64,000 bases of DNA from an uncultured Chlorobiales bacterium (GCA_903929135.1 CAIYTH010000033.1:32990-96989); one strand, 5' to 3'. Counted from the first letter of the stretch, positions 52,086 through 60,592 are shown. Numbers and translations: made by a program. Notes: generated from the letters alone by a model not told the origin.

Positions 52086-53303
52086 TCAAGCCCCCTGAGG
52101 TAACCGACCGTTCCAGCAGCGGAGAGGCCCTTTTTCGATCATGATCGTGCAATAGTTGCACATGGTGCATCGTGAGGAATCCTGGCGCCCCTCCTGGTAT
52201 TTCCTCACGATGGCGGGTTCGATGATGAACGGACGTGACATCGACACGAAATCGGCGGATCCGGATGTGATGGCCTTCGACGCATCCTCGAAGACATGAA
52301 TTCCCCCGACGACCACGACCGGTATCGAAACGGCGTTCCTGATGACACTGGCCACCTCCAGGTTGTAGGATCGGTATGGCTTCGGACTCTTCGGACCGAT
52401 GAGCGGCAGGATCCGAGCCATAAACGGTTTCAGCATCCCTGGCACGGCAGCCAGCTTGAAATTTGCTGCGAGTATCGCGTCGGTCGGCACCCTGGGCCCC
52501 CGCATGATCGAAAGCCCTTCGCCGATCGTACCGGACGAGATCTCCACGGCGGAGCACCTGGACGATTCGAGCAGCATGGCGACCTTCACCGCCTCATCCC
52601 GCCTCATCCCTCCGGGCATACCGTCGAATCCGTTCATCTTCGCCAGCACCGGATACTCGCCGAGCCTCCGCCGGATACCCGCCATGATCTCCGAAACGAT
52701 CCGGAACCGGTTCTCGAGGGAACCGCCCCAGCGGTCGCGCCTTCGGTTGGTGTGGCCGGAAAGGAACTGCGCGAGGAGATACCCATGCGCCAGATGCAGC
52801 TGCACCCCGTCGAAACCTGCCGCCTGCGCCCGCGCCGCAGCTGCGACAAATGCATCGATGATCTCCCTGATCCCCTCCTCCGTCAACTCCTCCGGAACAT
52901 CCTCGCTGTAAAAACGGTCCCGAATCGGGGATGGCGCAGCCGTCCTCATGCCGGTCACCGCCGAGCGTGTCTGGCTGCCGCAATGGGCGAGCTGCATGAT
53001 CAAAGGCACTCCCTCGCGATGCACCGCATCGACCAGCCGGCGGTATGCGGGGACCAGTGCATCGTCATGCATCATCAGCATGCCGGGAAAACTGCACCTG
53101 CCCTGCGGCAGCACAGCCGCATACCCGGTAACGATAGCGCCGACTCCGCCCCTTGCGAGGCGGACATACAGCTTTTCAAGCGACTCCAGCGGCGCCCCGT
53201 CGGCATCGGCCATCCCCTCGTGCGTCGCCGAACGGATAATGCGGTTGCGAATGGATATCCCGCCGATCTGAGCCGGCTCGAAGATTTCTGGCGATCCCGT
53301 CAT
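52086..53303 (-). CDS. NADH:flavin oxidoreductase (Old Yellow Enzyme-like)
   Basis: A 405-residue FMN barrel enzyme. IRNRIIRSATHEGMAD is the N-terminal block, VQLHLAHGYLLAQFLSGHTN and RDRWGGSLENRFR are the classic OYE motifs, and FVSMSRPFI is the late phosphate-binding strand. CTMCNYC and a fourth Cys 11 residues later resemble the [4Fe-4S] ligands of 2,4-dienoyl-CoA reductase-type members, but the C-terminal FAD/NADH domain is missing. The start at 53303 (MTGSPEIFEP) fits homologues; the longer frame upstream covers the intergenic region. The substrate is unknown. Confidence 0.85.
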   Translation of the reverse strand: MTGSPEIFEPAQIGGISIRNRIIRSATHEGMADADGAPLESLEKLYVRLARGGVGAIVTGYAAVLPQGRCSFPGMLMMHDDALVPAYRRLVDAVHREGVPLIMQLAHCGSQTRSAVTGMRTAAPSPIRDRFYSEDVPEELTEEGIREIIDAFVAAAARAQAAGFDGVQLHLAHGYLLAQFLSGHTNRRRDRWGGSLENRFRIVSEIMAGIRRRLGEYPVLAKMNGFDGMPGGMRRDEAVKVAMLLESSRCSAVEISSGTIGEGLSIMRGPRVPTDAILAANFKLAAVPGMLKPFMARILPLIGPKSPKPYRSYNLEVASVIRNAVSIPVVVVGGIHVFEDASKAITSGSADFVSMSRPFIIEPAIVRKYQEGRQDSSRCTMCNYCTIMIEKGPLRCWNGRLPQGA

Positions 53304-53428
53304 AATAATTGATGATTGAAGATTGACGATTGTGTTTCGGAACGGTCGCCGGGAGCGCCGACCTTTTGATGCAATTAGGGAAATCGATCCGAGGAACTGA
53401 TTGATTAATGTCACAAACGTCAAATAAA

Positions 53429-53454
53429 AAGTCCCCTTTATACCAAAGGGGCTT
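53429..53454 (-). terminator. terminator of the small exported protein gene
   Basis: AAGTCCCCTTT and AAAGGGGCTT form a stem with one bulge around ATACC, with a T run (AAAAA on the plus strand at 53426-53430) following on the minus strand. It is 43 bp after the stop of the gene that ends at 53497. Confidence 0.75.
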
Positions 53455-53496
53455 TGCTGGTCGAGATGTGTAATACCGAGTGCCCGGAGAAGTAAA

Positions 53497-53730
53497 TTAC
53501 TTCCCTGCCTCAGGTGTGGCTGCTTCGATCTTTTTTGCTTTTGCCTTACTCACAGCTTTCTTTTTCAAAACTTTCTTCGTTTCCGGAGCCTTCGTTTCAG
53601 GAGCAGCTTTTACCTCTGTGGCTGCGGCAGGTTTCACATCGGGGGCCTTGTCGGCTGCAAAAGAAACACCACCAATAACACCGCTCGTCGCAAGTGCAAC
53701 GACAACTCCGAGAGTCAGATTCTTTGTCAT
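53497..53730 (-). CDS. small alanine/lysine-rich exported protein
   Basis: A 77-residue protein from MTKNLTLGVVVALATSGV. The signal peptide ends near VSFAADK, and the mature part is repetitive and rich in A, K, E, P and T (KAAPETKAPETKK and KKKAVSKAKAKK). No family fold is expected; it looks disordered and highly basic. Related Ala/Lys/Pro-rich secreted tails occur in many bacteria. The ORF could begin 14 codons earlier, but that would spoil the signal peptide. A clear terminator follows it. Confidence 0.65.
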   Translation of the reverse strand: MTKNLTLGVVVALATSGVIGGVSFAADKAPDVKPAAATEVKAAPETKAPETKKVLKKKAVSKAKAKKIEAATPEAGK

Positions 53731-54026
53731 ATCAGTCCTGTTTTTGTTGAGTGAAGCCGGAATATGGAACAATCCTCTATCCTATCATTAATACGTGGGC
53801 TCCGACTGTTTCTCTGGTATGGATGCAGTTTTCATGCGAGCAGAACAAAGCCTGAGACGCGTTCAGGGACCTGAACCCTTGACAGCGGAAGTTTGTGCCT
53901 CTGGATTCGTTACGCGTAAGAAACTATGGCCGCCGGTTTTGCGGTTGTTGTTGATTGACACAGAATGGTCATCCCCGCTCGTACAGGCAATGAATTCCGT
54001 AGTTCAATTCCAACCGGGAACTCGAC

Positions 54027-54896
54027 ATGCTGCGCTATTTCTTCAGGAACAAGCTGCATCTCTCGATTCTTTCAGCGCTTGGAGCTGCGAGCTGGTCTCT
54101 CTATTTCGATATTCCGGTCAATCGATGGGCTGTTCTGTCCGTCTTTCTCCTGACCTTTTCGATCTACCAGTACAACCGCCTGACCGATGATATCGAAGAT
54201 GCGGCAAACGACCCCGAAAGCCTGGTAAGCGCCGTCAAGCACGATCTTCTCATCACCTATGTGATATTCTACCTCTGCTCCTTCGTTGCGCTCGTTATCG
54301 CCTTTCCATTCGGGCAACCGGCCTTCTGGGCTACGATCTTCATCATTGTCATCGGTTATCTCTACAATCAGAAAATCTTCCCGGATTTTCTCTCCCGGCG
54401 GTTAAAGGGCGCCCGTCGGCTCAAAGACATCTACATCGTCAAGAATCTCACTCCTCCGCTCGACTGGGCGACCGCCCTCGTCTTTCTTCCCCTCCTCTTC
54501 GCAGGTCGTCCTCTGTCGCTCAAAGCATGGATTTGCTGGGGATATGTATTTGTCTCCGCGTTTTTTATCGAAGTGATGTGGGACATGCGGGACCGCCGGG
54601 GAGACCTGTTGAGCGGCATCAAAACAATCGGAAACTCATTCACCTTTCTGCACACCAAACAGTTTCTCATCACGACGAGCATCTGCTCCGGAGCTCTCCT
54701 CTTTTATTTCACGTTCACGAAACTCCTTCCTGCATCCAGCTATTTTCTCTTGTTGAACAATGTTGCCGTCATGTTCATCGCGAGCATGTACCGGGAGGAC
54801 AAGGAACAATTCATGCGAAAGATCAGTGACCTGACCATCATTCTGGCCACGGTGCTGTTTCTCTCTTTCGGCCTGATCGCGTTCTATTCGAAGTAA
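54027..54896 (+). CDS. UbiA-superfamily prenyltransferase-like membrane protein
   Basis: A 289-residue protein with eight to nine membrane helices. The first Asp-rich motif is N50-RLTDDIEDAAND (D54, D55, D58) and the second is WDMRDRRGD, the Mg-diphosphate binding pair of UbiA enzymes. Such enzymes attach a prenyl chain to an aromatic or tetrapyrrole acceptor. The N-terminal sequence is unlike MenA, UbiA or the chlorophyll synthase BchG, so the acceptor is open. It is not in an evident operon, with a 296-bp gap before and about 108 bp after. Confidence 0.75.
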   Translation: MLRYFFRNKLHLSILSALGAASWSLYFDIPVNRWAVLSVFLLTFSIYQYNRLTDDIEDAANDPESLVSAVKHDLLITYVIFYLCSFVALVIAFPFGQPAFWATIFIIVIGYLYNQKIFPDFLSRRLKGARRLKDIYIVKNLTPPLDWATALVFLPLLFAGRPLSLKAWICWGYVFVSAFFIEVMWDMRDRRGDLLSGIKTIGNSFTFLHTKQFLITTSICSGALLFYFTFTKLLPASSYFLLLNNVAVMFIASMYREDKEQFMRKISDLTIILATVLFLSFGLIAFYSK

Positions 54897-55004
54897 CCAT
54901 TCCAGTTCTGTCAACTTACAAGCCACCACTTCCTGACGTAAAACCTTTTTCAGCCTCCCGTTGTTGTCTTGGTGTACGATCATGCACCGAACTGACAAGA
55001 GGAA

Positions 55005-55646
55005 ATGAAGATCATGAAAACCGTTATGCTGTTACTGACAACTCTCCTGCTTGCAGGATGCTCCGTGCTTGGAAAGCGGAGCGCCGCAGAACCTGCCTAT
55101 CAAGTGCTGAAACGCGATGGGGCGTTTGAAGTGCGTCGTTACGGCCCCATGGTAATCGCTGAAACCACCCTCGACGAACCCGATTACGGTGCGGCAACCG
55201 GCAAGGGATTCAACCGGCTGGCCGGCTACATTTTCGGCAAGAACAGGTCGAAGATCTCGATCAAAATGACGGCACCGGTCCTGCAGGAGAGACGCAGCGA
55301 AAAGATCTCCATGACGGCGCCGGTCCTGCAGCAACGGAACAAAGGCGGGTGGACCATGTCGTTCGTGTTGCCCGAGGGTTACACCGTCGAATCGGCACCC
55401 GAACCGCTTGATCCCGAAGTGAAGCTCGGCGAGGTACCACCGGCAACGGTTGTCGTCGTCAGATTCTCGGGCCTGCACTCCTCCGCCAATCTTGAAACCT
55501 ACGGAAAGCAACTTCAGGCCTGGATTGATAAACAGGGTTACCATGCGATTTCGGAACCGAAGCTCGCCTCGTACGATCCCCCATGGACCCTGCCATTTCT
55601 GCGTCGTAACGAAGTGCAGATCAGGATCGAGCCCGATCACGGCTGA
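55005..55646 (+). CDS. SOUL/HBP-family haem-binding lipoprotein
   Basis: A 213-residue protein with a lipobox (LLLTTLLLAGCSVLG, Cys about residue 19), so it is anchored in the periplasm. The SOUL domain begins at AYQVLKRDGAFEVRRYGPMVIAE-like sequence and has the doubled MTAPVLQ motif (residues about 88 and 103), then the WTMSFVLPEGY strand. SOUL proteins bind haem or tetrapyrroles loosely in a hydrophobic cleft. AGAGGAA stands just before the start. It is downstream of, but not coupled to, the UbiA-type gene. Confidence 0.88.
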   Translation: MKIMKTVMLLLTTLLLAGCSVLGKRSAAEPAYQVLKRDGAFEVRRYGPMVIAETTLDEPDYGAATGKGFNRLAGYIFGKNRSKISIKMTAPVLQERRSEKISMTAPVLQQRNKGGWTMSFVLPEGYTVESAPEPLDPEVKLGEVPPATVVVVRFSGLHSSANLETYGKQLQAWIDKQGYHAISEPKLASYDPPWTLPFLRRNEVQIRIEPDHG

Positions 55647-55673
55647 TACTCGAGTGTTATGCGGTGAAACCGC

Positions 55674-56138
55674 TTACTTGAACAGGATTGCCGTGACCGG
55701 GTGCACAAAGGCCAGGGTGAACAGCACGGTCAGCAAAGGGCGGATGGCGTTCTGCCAACTCGTGTTCTTCTCGACGATCAGGGACCATGTGTGGTTGGCT
55801 GCCGAGAGGATCAGAAACAGGCAGAACACAAAAACCAGCGCAATGTTGGCATAGGCGTTCCAGCCAGCATAGAATATGACCAAAGCCGTCACGGCGACGG
55901 CCAGGAACCAGAACCCGTTTTGCCGCTGGTAATGACTCCCCTGCTCGAACCCCTTTTCCGCAGCCGCTTCATTGCCGAAGAACAGCCCGTCGATTGCCGA
56001 ACACCCTGCGATTGACCCAATCAGCCATGGCGTCATGATGCGGAGCACCTCTTCAGGTGTCCGGCCATAGTAATAGGCGAGGAATACCCCAAGGCAGGCG
56101 CCCGCGATCCGTAAAACCTCAAGCAGCTTGATGATCAT
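55674..56138 (-). CDS. four-helix membrane protein, DUF6790-like
   Basis: A 154-residue protein with four hydrophobic segments (about 3-25, 35-50, 75-98, 100-120) and a last one near FTLAFVHPVTAILF. GCSAIDGLFFGNEAAAEKGF followed by YQRQNGFW is a pattern I associate with small membrane proteins of the DUF6790 type, but recall is not firm. The function is unknown. It converges with the SOUL gene. No ribosome-binding site is evident. Confidence 0.55.
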   Translation of the reverse strand: MIIKLLEVLRIAGACLGVFLAYYYGRTPEEVLRIMTPWLIGSIAGCSAIDGLFFGNEAAAEKGFEQGSHYQRQNGFWFLAVAVTALVIFYAGWNAYANIALVFVFCLFLILSAANHTWSLIVEKNTSWQNAIRPLLTVLFTLAFVHPVTAILFK

Positions 56139-56318
56139 GATGGTATGGCTAAATGCCGGATTGGAAATTGCCCCATTTATGGTAACACCAGACTTTGGGA
56201 GGGGGTCAAGACCTCATTGTATTCCCTCAGCAAGTCAGAAGTGTTGAGGCAAAAAAAGATAAAAAAATGCTTTTCAAAGCATCCTAGAAAGCACCCTCAT
56301 CGGGGATTCAGGAAACAC

Positions 56319-56350
56319 AAAAAGCCCCTCAGGTGTCTGAAGGGCTTTTT
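56319..56350 (-). terminator. terminator after tRNA-Lys
   Basis: AAAAAGCCC and GGGCTTTTT arms with a short inner stem (CTCAG/CTGA) form a hairpin ending in a T run on the minus strand. It begins seven bases after the CCA end of tRNA-Lys. Confidence 0.88.
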
Positions 56351-56356
56351 GCTGTG

Positions 56357-56432
56357 TGGTGCACTCGCAAGGATTCGAACCTTGGACCCACTGATTAAGA
56401 GTCAGTTGCTCTACCAACTGAGCTACGAGTGC
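56357..56432 (-). tRNA. tRNA-Lys (anticodon CTT)
   Basis: Acceptor GCACTCG pairs with CGAGTGC, discriminator A and an encoded CCA (56357-56359). The anticodon loop ACTCTTAATC region gives CTT. The D-arm AGCTCAGTTGGTAGAGC and T-arm GGTTCGAATCC are standard. It lies five bases downstream of the secG stop, so both are probably cotranscribed. Confidence 0.95.
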
Positions 56433-56437
56433 AAATC

Positions 56438-56818
56438 TTATTTTGCCGGCGCGGTCGGCAGGCTGTGTGCCGGTGCCATCGGGCTGACAGGAGCCTGGGG
56501 AAGGCTGTTCGTCGGCAGCGTCGAAGGGATCGATGCCGGGAGTTCCTTCTGCAGGATGCTCTTGCCTGCTTCTGCGCCTTTCTGACGGGCGGGAAGCGTG
56601 AACTGTGCAATGAAGCAAAGCAGCATGACAAGGCCTGCCAGAACGGCAGTGGTTTTGCTCAGGAAGTCACCGGTACGTCTCACGCCGAGCGTCTGCACCG
56701 TGCCGAGGCTCGAGATGCCGCCGGTAAGACCGCTGCCTGCCTTGGGGCTCTGCAGCAGAACCGAGCCGATCAGCAGCAACGAGGCGATCAGTGCAAGGAC
56801 GATGATGAAAACGTGCAT
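56438..56818 (-). CDS. secG: protein translocase subunit SecG
   Basis: A 126-residue SecG, the small SecYEG subunit that assists protein export. It has two membrane helices (residues 2-24 and 55-76). The diagnostic linker [19 protein letters not shown] is followed by [16 protein letters not shown] proline- and alanine-rich tail (about 85-126) is longer than usual. It is followed by tRNA-Lys. Confidence 0.93.
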   Translation of the reverse strand: MHVFIIVLALIASLLLIGSVLLQSPKAGSGLTGGISSLGTVQTLGVRRTGDFLSKTTAVLAGLVMLLCFIAQFTLPARQKGAEAGKSILQKELPASIPSTLPTNSLPQAPVSPMAPAHSLPTAPAK

Positions 56819-56916
56819 GTGCCGACTGATGAATTTACCTGATACAATCGTATCTTGTCATTAACGAGGCCATAAGTTAGCAACTTTTGACCAAATTGCA
56901 AATGATGTTTTGACCG

Positions 56917-57147
56917 ATGGGGAAATTTCTGATTTTCGCCGGAGTTTCACTGGTTGTGGTCGGGATACTGGTGCTGCTGGCGCAGCGATCCGGGGCATCC
57001 GGCTTGTTCGGATGGTTCGGGAACCTGCCGCTGGACATCAGGATAGAACGGGATAATTTCCGTTTCTACTTTCCGATCGGAAGCTCTCTGCTTCTGTCCG
57101 TAATTTTGAGTATCATCATGGCCGTTATCAACAAAATCATCAGATAA
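56917..57147 (+). CDS. DUF2905-family small membrane protein
   Basis: A 76-residue protein with two helices (about 3-22 and 52-73) around the conserved [19 protein letters not shown] loop, which marks DUF2905. The function of the family is not known. It precedes hisB by 8 bp and is likely cotranscribed with it. Confidence 0.85.
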   Translation: MGKFLIFAGVSLVVVGILVLLAQRSGASGLFGWFGNLPLDIRIERDNFRFYFPIGSSLLLSVILSIIMAVINKIIR

Positions 57148-57155
57148 GACCCTCC

Positions 57156-57758
57156 ATGCCAGAACAATCATCCGGGAAGCTTCGCAAGGCTTCGTTCACG
57201 AGAACAACCTCCGAAACGGACATCACGGCCACCGTCGACCTCGACGGCACCGGGGCGTCGTCGATAAGCACCGGCGTGGTCTTCCTCGACCACATGCTGA
57301 CGAGCTTCAGCCGCCACTCGGGCATCGACGTGCATATCGAATGCCGTGGCGACCTGGACGTGGACGACCACCACTCGGTCGAGGACGTGGGCCTGGTGCT
57401 CGGCAGCGCAATCGCGGACGCACTCGGTAACAAGCAGGGAATCGAACGGTACGGCTGGGCGATCATCCCGATGGACGAGGCGCTGGCGCAGTGTTCGATC
57501 GACCTGGGCGGGCGGAGCTACTGCGTGTTCAGGGCGGAGTTCGGGCGCCCGGTGATCCAGGGGCTTTCGACCGAGATGGTCGAGCACTTCTTCGTGTCGC
57601 TGTCAAGGACCCTGCAGGCGAACATCCACCTGGCGGTGCTGGAAGGCAAGAACACGCACCACCTGATCGAGGCGCTCTTCAAGTCGTTCGCCTACGCGAT
57701 GAAGCAGGCCGTTCGGGTGAGCAGGTCAGGAATCACGTCGACAAAGGGTGTGATCTGA
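57156..57758 (+). CDS. hisB: imidazoleglycerol-phosphate dehydratase
   Basis: A 200-residue monofunctional HisB, step six of histidine synthesis. The internal duplication with paired histidine signatures is clear: [15 protein letters not shown] and [10 protein letters not shown] in the first half, and [12 protein letters not shown] and [14 protein letters not shown] in the second. These histidines bind the two manganese ions. Other his genes are not in the window. A strong terminator follows. Confidence 0.96.
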   Translation: MPEQSSGKLRKASFTRTTSETDITATVDLDGTGASSISTGVVFLDHMLTSFSRHSGIDVHIECRGDLDVDDHHSVEDVGLVLGSAIADALGNKQGIERYGWAIIPMDEALAQCSIDLGGRSYCVFRAEFGRPVIQGLSTEMVEHFFVSLSRTLQANIHLAVLEGKNTHHLIEALFKSFAYAMKQAVRVSRSGITSTKGVI

Positions 57759-57785
57759 AGGGTATTATCGGGTTTTGTAGCAAGG

Positions 57786-57822
57786 GGGGAGGGCGCCGGG
57801 TACGGCGCCCTCCCCTTTTTTT
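57786..57822 (+). terminator. intrinsic terminator of the DUF2905-hisB operon
   Basis: GGGGAGGGCGCC and GGCGCCCTCCCC form a perfect 12-bp stem around GGGTAC, followed by seven T residues. It starts 27 bp after the hisB stop codon. Confidence 0.95.
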
Positions 57823-57836
57823 ATGCGTCTTTTGTT

Positions 57837-58097
57837 CCCCGGACTAAAGTCCGGTGCAATTAGGAAGAAGAGGAAGAGGTTTTTTATCTCCTCTCCCCGG
57901 GCTAAAGCCTGGGACAATTTAGGGAGAATGCAAGATGATTGGAGTTCAATGGCCCCGGGTTTTAACCTGGGGACAAAGGGCAATTGGGGAGAAGAGGAAG
58001 AGCTATTTTTATCTCCTCTCCCCGGGCTAAAGCCTGGGGTAATTTGGGGAGAATGCAAGATGATTGGAGTTCAATAGCCCCGGGTTTTAACCCGGTG
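57837..58097. repeat. REP-like palindrome array with a tandem duplication
   Basis: Five palindromes of the CCCCGG-N8-CCGGGG type lie at 57837-57856, 57895-57913, 57953-57972, 58020-58039 and 58078-58097. They come in two versions: ACT/AGT arms and GGTTTTAACC or GCTAAAGC arms. A unit of about 125 bp is duplicated in tandem: 57881-57967 and 58006-58092 are nearly identical over 87 bp, as are the purine-rich pieces before each (GAAGAGGAAGAG). This paired arrangement is like the BIMEs of enterobacteria. No gene lies here (57759-58185). Confidence 0.93.
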
Positions 58098-58185
58098 TTT
58101 GTGATATGAAAATGACAATTTTTATATCTCATTATACGCCGGATTTCAGTGCTATCCGTATTCCCCCACCCCCAAGCACACGATC

Positions 58186-58638
58186 ATGCCTTTTACCAGA
58201 ATCTGGGTCCATTGCGTCTGGGCTACCAGGAAGCGCGAAAAGATCCTGAACCGGGAAATATGTTCGCAGCTCTCCGGGTATATGGTTCAACAGGCTCGAA
58301 ACAATCAGATCTTCATCGACCGGATCAATGGCAGCAACGACTATATCCATCTCCTGGTGTCCCTGTCTGCGGATCAGAGCATCGCCAGGGTCATGCAGTC
58401 ACTGAAGGGATCATCGGCTTTCCGGATGAACAGGAACGGGTTGCTGCCGTTCAGGTTCGGATGGCAGGAGGACTATTTCGCGGTTTCAGTGAGCGAGTCC
58501 CATGTCGATAAGGTCAGGAATTACATCGATGAACAGGTCGAACATCATCGGGTGAAGAGCTTTGACGATGAGTACCGGGAGTTCATCGAGAACTTCGGGT
58601 TTTCGAGGCAGGAGGATGGAACCGTGGTGGAGGAGTGA
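58186..58638 (+). CDS. REP-associated tyrosine transposase (RAYT)-like protein
   Basis: A 150-residue IS200/TnpA-REP-type protein starting MPFTRIWVHCVWATRKREK. Y113 in RNYIDEQVEHH is the candidate nucleophile, and QSLKGSSAFR and FGWQEDYFAVSVSES are the family blocks after the catalytic core. The HUH metal motif should read HxH, but here it is DYIHLL (Y53, H55), so the first histidine is replaced by Tyr. It has REP-like palindromes on both sides: an array ends at 58097 and a perfect palindrome lies at 58652, 14 bp after the stop. No start-site ribosome-binding sequence is evident. Confidence 0.87.
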   Translation: MPFTRIWVHCVWATRKREKILNREICSQLSGYMVQQARNNQIFIDRINGSNDYIHLLVSLSADQSIARVMQSLKGSSAFRMNRNGLLPFRFGWQEDYFAVSVSESHVDKVRNYIDEQVEHHRVKSFDDEYREFIENFGFSRQEDGTVVEE

Positions 58639-58651
58639 TGTTCTTTAATTG

Positions 58652-58671
58652 CCCCGGACTTCAGTCCGGGG
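58652..58671. repeat. REP-like palindrome downstream of the RAYT-like gene
   Basis: CCCCGGACTTCAGTCCGGGG, a perfect 9-bp inverted repeat with a TC loop, preceded by AATTG. It is identical to the copy at 49306-49325 and lies 14 bp after the RAYT-like stop codon. Confidence 0.93.
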
Positions 58672-58692
58672 GAAAGGAGCGGACACAAAACA

Positions 58693-58719
58693 AAAAGGGA
58701 CGGCTTAGCCGTCCCTTTT
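58693..58719. terminator. hairpin terminator between RAYT and rny genes
   Basis: AAAAGGGACGGC and GCCGTCCCTTTT form a perfect 12-bp stem with a TTA loop. It has A/T runs at both ends, so it can serve rny on the minus strand (stop at 58742) and the RAYT gene on the plus strand. Confidence 0.9.
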
Positions 58720-58741
58720 GATTCTCTGCTGATTCCCTGCC

Positions 58742-60316
58742 TCACTTGGCGAAGGCGACGGAGCGTTTTTCGCGGACGATGGTCACCTTGATCTGGCCGG
58801 GGTACTGGGCCTGTGACTCGATCTTGCTGGCGATGTCGTGGGCGAGTACGTCGGCCTGCGAGTCGCTGACGTTGTCCCCTTCGACGATCACCCTGATCTC
58901 CCTGCCGGCCTGCAGTGCGTAGGTCTTGATGACGCCAGGGAAGGTCTTGGCGATCTCTTCGAGGCTTTCGAGGCGCTTGACATTTCCTTCGGCGGTGACG
59001 GCTCCACGGGCGCCGGGCCTGGAGAGCGAAATGACGTTGGCAGCGTCGACGAGGTCGGCGATGGGAGACTCCTTCTCGACATCGCCGTGGTGTGCGGCGA
59101 TGGCGTTGAGCACCACGGGGGACTCGTTGAACTTCGAGAGGTACTTCGTGGCGGCGATGGCGTGCGGCTCTTCGGTTTCGGGCAGGACGAGGCCGATGTC
59201 GTGCAGGAGGCCGGCGCGCTTGGCGAGGCGTGCGTCGAGCTTGATCTCGGAGGCCATCAGGCCGGCGAGCATGGCAACCTCGCGGCTGTGCTGCAGGAGG
59301 TTCTGGCCGTAGACGGTGTGGAACTTCATCTTGCCGATCAGCGTCACGATCTCGGCGGGCATGTCGGGGATCTGGAGCGCCGAGAGGGCCTCCTCGCCGG
59401 AGGTCATGATGACGTCGTCGACCTCTTTCTTCGCGTCCTGGTAAGCCTTCTCGATGGCGACGGGGTGGATGACGCCGTCGACGAGCAACTTCTGCAGGGT
59501 GCGCTTGGCCATTTCGCGGCGGAGCGGATCGAAGCAGGAGAGGATGACCACTTCCGGAGTGTCGTCGACGATGATGTCGACGCCGGTAGCGTTCTCGAAG
59601 GCCTTGATGTTGCGTCCTTCGCGGCCGATGATGCGGCCTTTGAGTTCATCGCTCTGGATGTGAACGACCGAAAGGGCACTCTCGGTGGCCTGCTCGAAGG
59701 AGATGCGCTGGATGGCTGTCAGGAGGGTCTTCTCGGCGATGCGGTTGGCCTGCTGTTCGGCCTCTTCGTGGATGTGATGGATGGTCTCGGTGGCCTCTTC
59801 CCTGGCTTTGGCGACCATGTTGTCGATCAGCATCTGTCGGGCCTCTTCGGCAGTCAGGTTCGAAATGCTCTCGAGACGCTGGTTATGTTCGGTGATGGTG
59901 CGCTCGAGTTCGGCGGCCCGGCTGTGGACGTTTTCGGTCTGGTGCCGGAGCTCCTCTTTCTGCTCCTGGAGACGCCGTTCGCCATCCCTGAGTTCCCGCT
60001 GCTGGTTGTTGATCGTGACCTCTTTCTGGCGGATCTGCTTCTGGAGCTGGGCGAACTTGTTGTTCTTGATGGTCACTTCGGAATCGAATTCACGCTTGCG
60101 CTTCTTCCACTCCTGGTTCACTTCGTTGACCTTCAGCTCCTTGTAGTCGTTGGCCTCTTTCTGGGCCTCCTGAACCACCTGTACTGCGCGCTCCTCAGCT
60201 TCGAGCACCTTGGTGGTCCCGATGCGCTCGAGGAACACCCTGCCAATGTAAAAACCAACCGCAAAACAGATTACCGACGCAAAAACAATGAGGAACAGAT
60301 TTATGACAATTCCCAT
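58742..60316 (-). CDS. rny: ribonuclease Y
   Basis: A 524-residue endoribonuclease. An N-terminal membrane helix (residues 4-24) is followed by a long coiled coil (about 35-200), a KH domain (GRIIGREGRNIKAFENATGVD) and an HD domain whose metal ligands lie in LLQHSREVAML and LLHDIGLV. RNase Y starts mRNA decay at the membrane. AAGGAGG stands eight bases before the ATG at 60316. A candidate 6S RNA gene lies directly upstream on the same strand. Confidence 0.96.
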   Translation of the reverse strand: MGIVINLFLIVFASVICFAVGFYIGRVFLERIGTTKVLEAEERAVQVVQEAQKEANDYKELKVNEVNQEWKKRKREFDSEVTIKNNKFAQLQKQIRQKEVTINNQQRELRDGERRLQEQKEELRHQTENVHSRAAELERTITEHNQRLESISNLTAEEARQMLIDNMVAKAREEATETIHHIHEEAEQQANRIAEKTLLTAIQRISFEQATESALSVVHIQSDELKGRIIGREGRNIKAFENATGVDIIVDDTPEVVILSCFDPLRREMAKRTLQKLLVDGVIHPVAIEKAYQDAKKEVDDVIMTSGEEALSALQIPDMPAEIVTLIGKMKFHTVYGQNLLQHSREVAMLAGLMASEIKLDARLAKRAGLLHDIGLVLPETEEPHAIAATKYLSKFNESPVVLNAIAAHHGDVEKESPIADLVDAANVISLSRPGARGAVTAEGNVKRLESLEEIAKTFPGVIKTYALQAGREIRVIVEGDNVSDSQADVLAHDIASKIESQAQYPGQIKVTIVREKRSVAFAK

Positions 60317-60369
60317 CAAATAGCCTCCTTTTCAACAGGCCAAAGCGGCCACACCTTAAAATTGACAAA

Positions 60370-60592
60370 AAAAAACCCGCACCAGGTTGAGATGTGTAAG
60401 ATTCAAGAACCCGTTTTAATACGGTGGGCGCCTCCTTCAGATATCTCGCTTCCAATGCGGTGCCGATAAAGCACCGATGCACGAGGTTCATCACCGTCAT
60501 GCAGCAAGGCCTGCAATCGAAATGAAGAGCTGGGCTCCCTGTTCTATCCTGTTAGTTCTTTTACTTACAGTACACCTCAAGTCATGGTGCGG
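60370..60592 (-). ncRNA. ssrS: candidate 6S RNA
   Basis: A structured non-coding segment between zapA and rny on the minus strand. The ends pair: CCGCACCA (60592-60585) with TGGTGCGG (60384-60377), then TTGAGGTGT with ACATCTCAA and TGTAAG with CTTACA, giving a long interrupted closing stem. A run of nine T residues (60375-60367) follows as terminator. Size (about 220 nt), a largely unpaired middle with smaller stems, and position next to zapA all fit 6S RNA, the RNA polymerase-binding regulator. The alternative is a long rny leader. Confidence 0.6.

Noticed and set aside
57837..58097. Possible CRISPR array
   Set aside because: Repeats are palindromes of about 20 bp in two versions with duplicated rather than unique spacers, and no cas gene is present.
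58838..60469. A 543-residue open frame on the plus strand
   Set aside because: It mirrors the rny gene and reads as a low-complexity D/G/L-rich product, the expected shadow of rny's coiled coil.
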